Below, in pieces: positions 63,202 to 64,000 of a DNA stretch of 64,000 bases; position 1 is the first letter of the stretch; each line of letters starts with the position of its first letter. The DNA is from Clostridia bacterium (GTDB lineage: Bacteria > Bacillota > Clostridia > UBA1381 > UBA9506). The translations under genes and the position numbers were made by a program. The stretch is taken from positions 1 through 64,000 of the forward strand of contig JAFYVH010000002.1 of the NCBI GenBank assembly GCA_017549205.1. Reading direction: 5' to 3'. The notes below the pieces were generated by a model that ran no database searches, had not been told where the DNA came from, and saw only the letters and a list, made by a program, of their open reading frames with translations.

Positions 63202-63276
63202 TGGTGACCCGTGGGGGAATCGAACCCCCGATTCCGCCTTGAGAGGGCGGCGTCTTAACCGCTTGACCAACAGGCC
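63202..63276 (-). tRNA. tRNA-Glu (CUC anticodon)
   Basis: A 75-nt cloverleaf on the minus strand. The acceptor stem pairs GGCCTGT with ACGGGTC (with G-U pairs); the anticodon stem CCGCC/GGCGG closes the loop CTCTCAA, giving anticodon CUC for GAG codons. The T arm has GGGGG/CCCCC around TTCGATT. The 3' CCA is encoded. Confidence 0.95.
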
Positions 63277-63306
63277 AATTGCGTGTGTTATCCACACAAC
63301 ATAGAC

Positions 63307-63335
63307 ATTCTACCACAACCTGAATTAAATTTCAA
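63307..63335 (-). promoter_or_regulatory. Promoter of tRNA-Glu
   Basis: On the minus strand TTGAAA and TAGAAT are 17 nt apart, about 30 bases before the tRNA. Confidence 0.6.
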
Positions 63336-63409
63336 GCTTTTTTTAAAAATATTTTTTTGGAAGAGATTGATTTGGAGAATGGATTTTTCGCCACGTTAAT
63401 GGCGATAGC

Positions 63410-63907
63410 TCATGGGTTGTCATAACAAACGGTGGCATTGGGGAAAAATGACTCTAAGGCGGCCACGGTTTTATCTAGCTCTTCCGTGCGGATTAGGGCG
63501 GCGATGGTTGTATCGGAAGAAGAAATGAGAGCCGGCTCTGTGCCGGCTTTTTCCATTGATTTAAAAAAATTTGCAACAATGCCGGTTTCGCGGGGAAAGG
63601 TTTCACCCCGCAAAACAATTTTGGTGTAGCCGCCACAAACCTCAATATCAACCGGCGTATAAAGCTGCTTGAGTTGTGCGATATTTTTTAACACCTTTGC
63701 AAAGTCACAGTCATAAACCGAAAAGGAAAGACCACCCCAAAAAGGGTGGGAGGGAATTAAGCTGATGACATCCACATTAACGCTGTCTTGAGCCAAGGCA
63801 TCAAACAAAGCTGCCATGGCCACGGTATTGTTCTTTTTAGCGGCAATACACACCAAGGTTGCATCAAATTCAATTTTAATGTTTGGTTGTTCGTTTTTTC
63901 GGATCAT
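63410..63907 (-). CDS. Tandem ACT-domain protein (aspartokinase regulatory-like)
   Basis: A 165-residue protein that resembles the two C-terminal ACT domains of aspartate kinase without the kinase domain. The second half has the KIVLRGETFPRETGIVANFF and ALISSSDTTIAALIRTEELDKTVAALESFF pattern typical of lysine- or threonine-binding ACT pairs (compare ISTSEIKIS in aspartokinase). It probably binds an amino acid and regulates a partner. Its ATG overlaps the stop codon of the upstream gene (ATGA), so the two are translationally coupled. The identity of the effector is not visible. Confidence 0.75.
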   Translation of the reverse strand: MIRKNEQPNIKIEFDATLVCIAAKKNNTVAMAALFDALAQDSVNVDVISLIPSHPFWGGLSFSVYDCDFAKVLKNIAQLKQLYTPVDIEVCGGYTKIVLRGETFPRETGIVANFFKSMEKAGTEPALISSSDTTIAALIRTEELDKTVAALESFFPNATVCYDNP

Positions 63908-64000
63908 TCCTCGGTGCCCTCCTCAAACATATTATATTTGCGATAAAATTCTTTTGCCTCCTCGTCCCGATATACAGCCGAACGGTTTTTCTCTAATAAT
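63904..64000 (-). CDS. C-terminal end of a gene cut by the window edge
   Basis: The minus-strand frame running in from the right edge ends at a TGA (63904-63906) that overlaps the ACT gene start. The 31 visible residues include SAVYRDEEAKEFYRKYNMF and are too few for identification. A ribosome site for the ACT gene (GAGGAGGG) lies inside it. The four-base overlap shows that the two are one operon. Confidence 0.7.
   Translation of the reverse strand, partial: LLEKNRSAVYRDEEAKEFYRKYNMFEEGTEE

Overview
The window is a stretch of a Firmicutes (class Clostridia) chromosome from a strictly fermentative anaerobe. The supporting genes are pyruvate formate-lyase with its activase, [FeFe]-hydrogenase maturases HydG and HydF, methylglyoxal synthase, a RocG/GdhA-type glutamate dehydrogenase, FeoAB, RNase Y, a PrkC/PrpC pair with PASTA repeats, and CwlD, which acts on the spore cortex and so suggests a spore-forming lineage. 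Many genes have near-consensus sigma-A promoters (TTGACA, 17 nt, TATAAT) and strong Shine-Dalgarno sites. Genus cannot be decided from the sequence.

Layout. 1-3.4 kb: C-terminal end of a phage-head-like protein, an MFS carrier and a sodium symporter. 3.5-8.1 kb: hydrogenase maturation (TM1266-type regulator, hydG, hydF) followed by an Orn/Lys/Arg decarboxylase-family gene. 8.2-14 kb: glutamate dehydrogenase, mgsA, ligA, an HPr-like protein on the minus strand, ymdB and a folate cyclo-ligase. 14.2-21.3 kb: one long probable operon (membrane protein, cinA, recA, ppx, mtaB, cwlD, AI-2E-type permease). 21.4-24.8 kb: rpmE, secG, efp, a CD1247-like protein with a Cys/Asp repeat, a membrane methyltransferase and an AlkD-like protein. 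24.9-28 kb: a ZTP riboswitch in front of pflB-pflA. 28-30 kb: a hairpin-rich repeat element, a Cys-rich membrane protein and a YeiH-type carrier. 30-38 kb: the conserved Firmicutes block rsmB-rlmN-prpC-prkC-rsgA-rpe-thiN plus a HAD phosphatase.

38-48.4 kb is mostly on the minus strand: Gfo/Idh oxidoreductase, DegT aminotransferase, ROK regulator, tgt, a GH26-like lipoprotein, an EF-G paralogue and cca. 48.5-55 kb: rny, an HprK-like ATPase, feoAB and an ApgM-type phosphoglycerate mutase. 55-59.6 kb: a sugar locus with a cytoplasmic GH5-like hydrolase, an AraC regulator, a lyxose/mannose isomerase and a PfkB kinase. Its two plus-strand units share an almost identical 37-bp upstream box. 59.6-64 kb: a membrane protein, dtd, tex, two repeat elements, tRNA-Glu, and an ACT-domain protein overlapping a gene cut by the window edge.

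The most interesting items are the AraC-linked sugar regulon, which reads as a mannoside-to-fructose-6-phosphate route; a MITE-like hairpin-rich element present twice; an unassigned attenuator-like RNA before hydG; possible AUA start codons for rny and the AlkD-like gene; an HPr-like protein without its phosphorylatable histidine; and the Cys/Asp repeat protein. I did not see a CRISPR array, an intact insertion sequence or an intact prophage.
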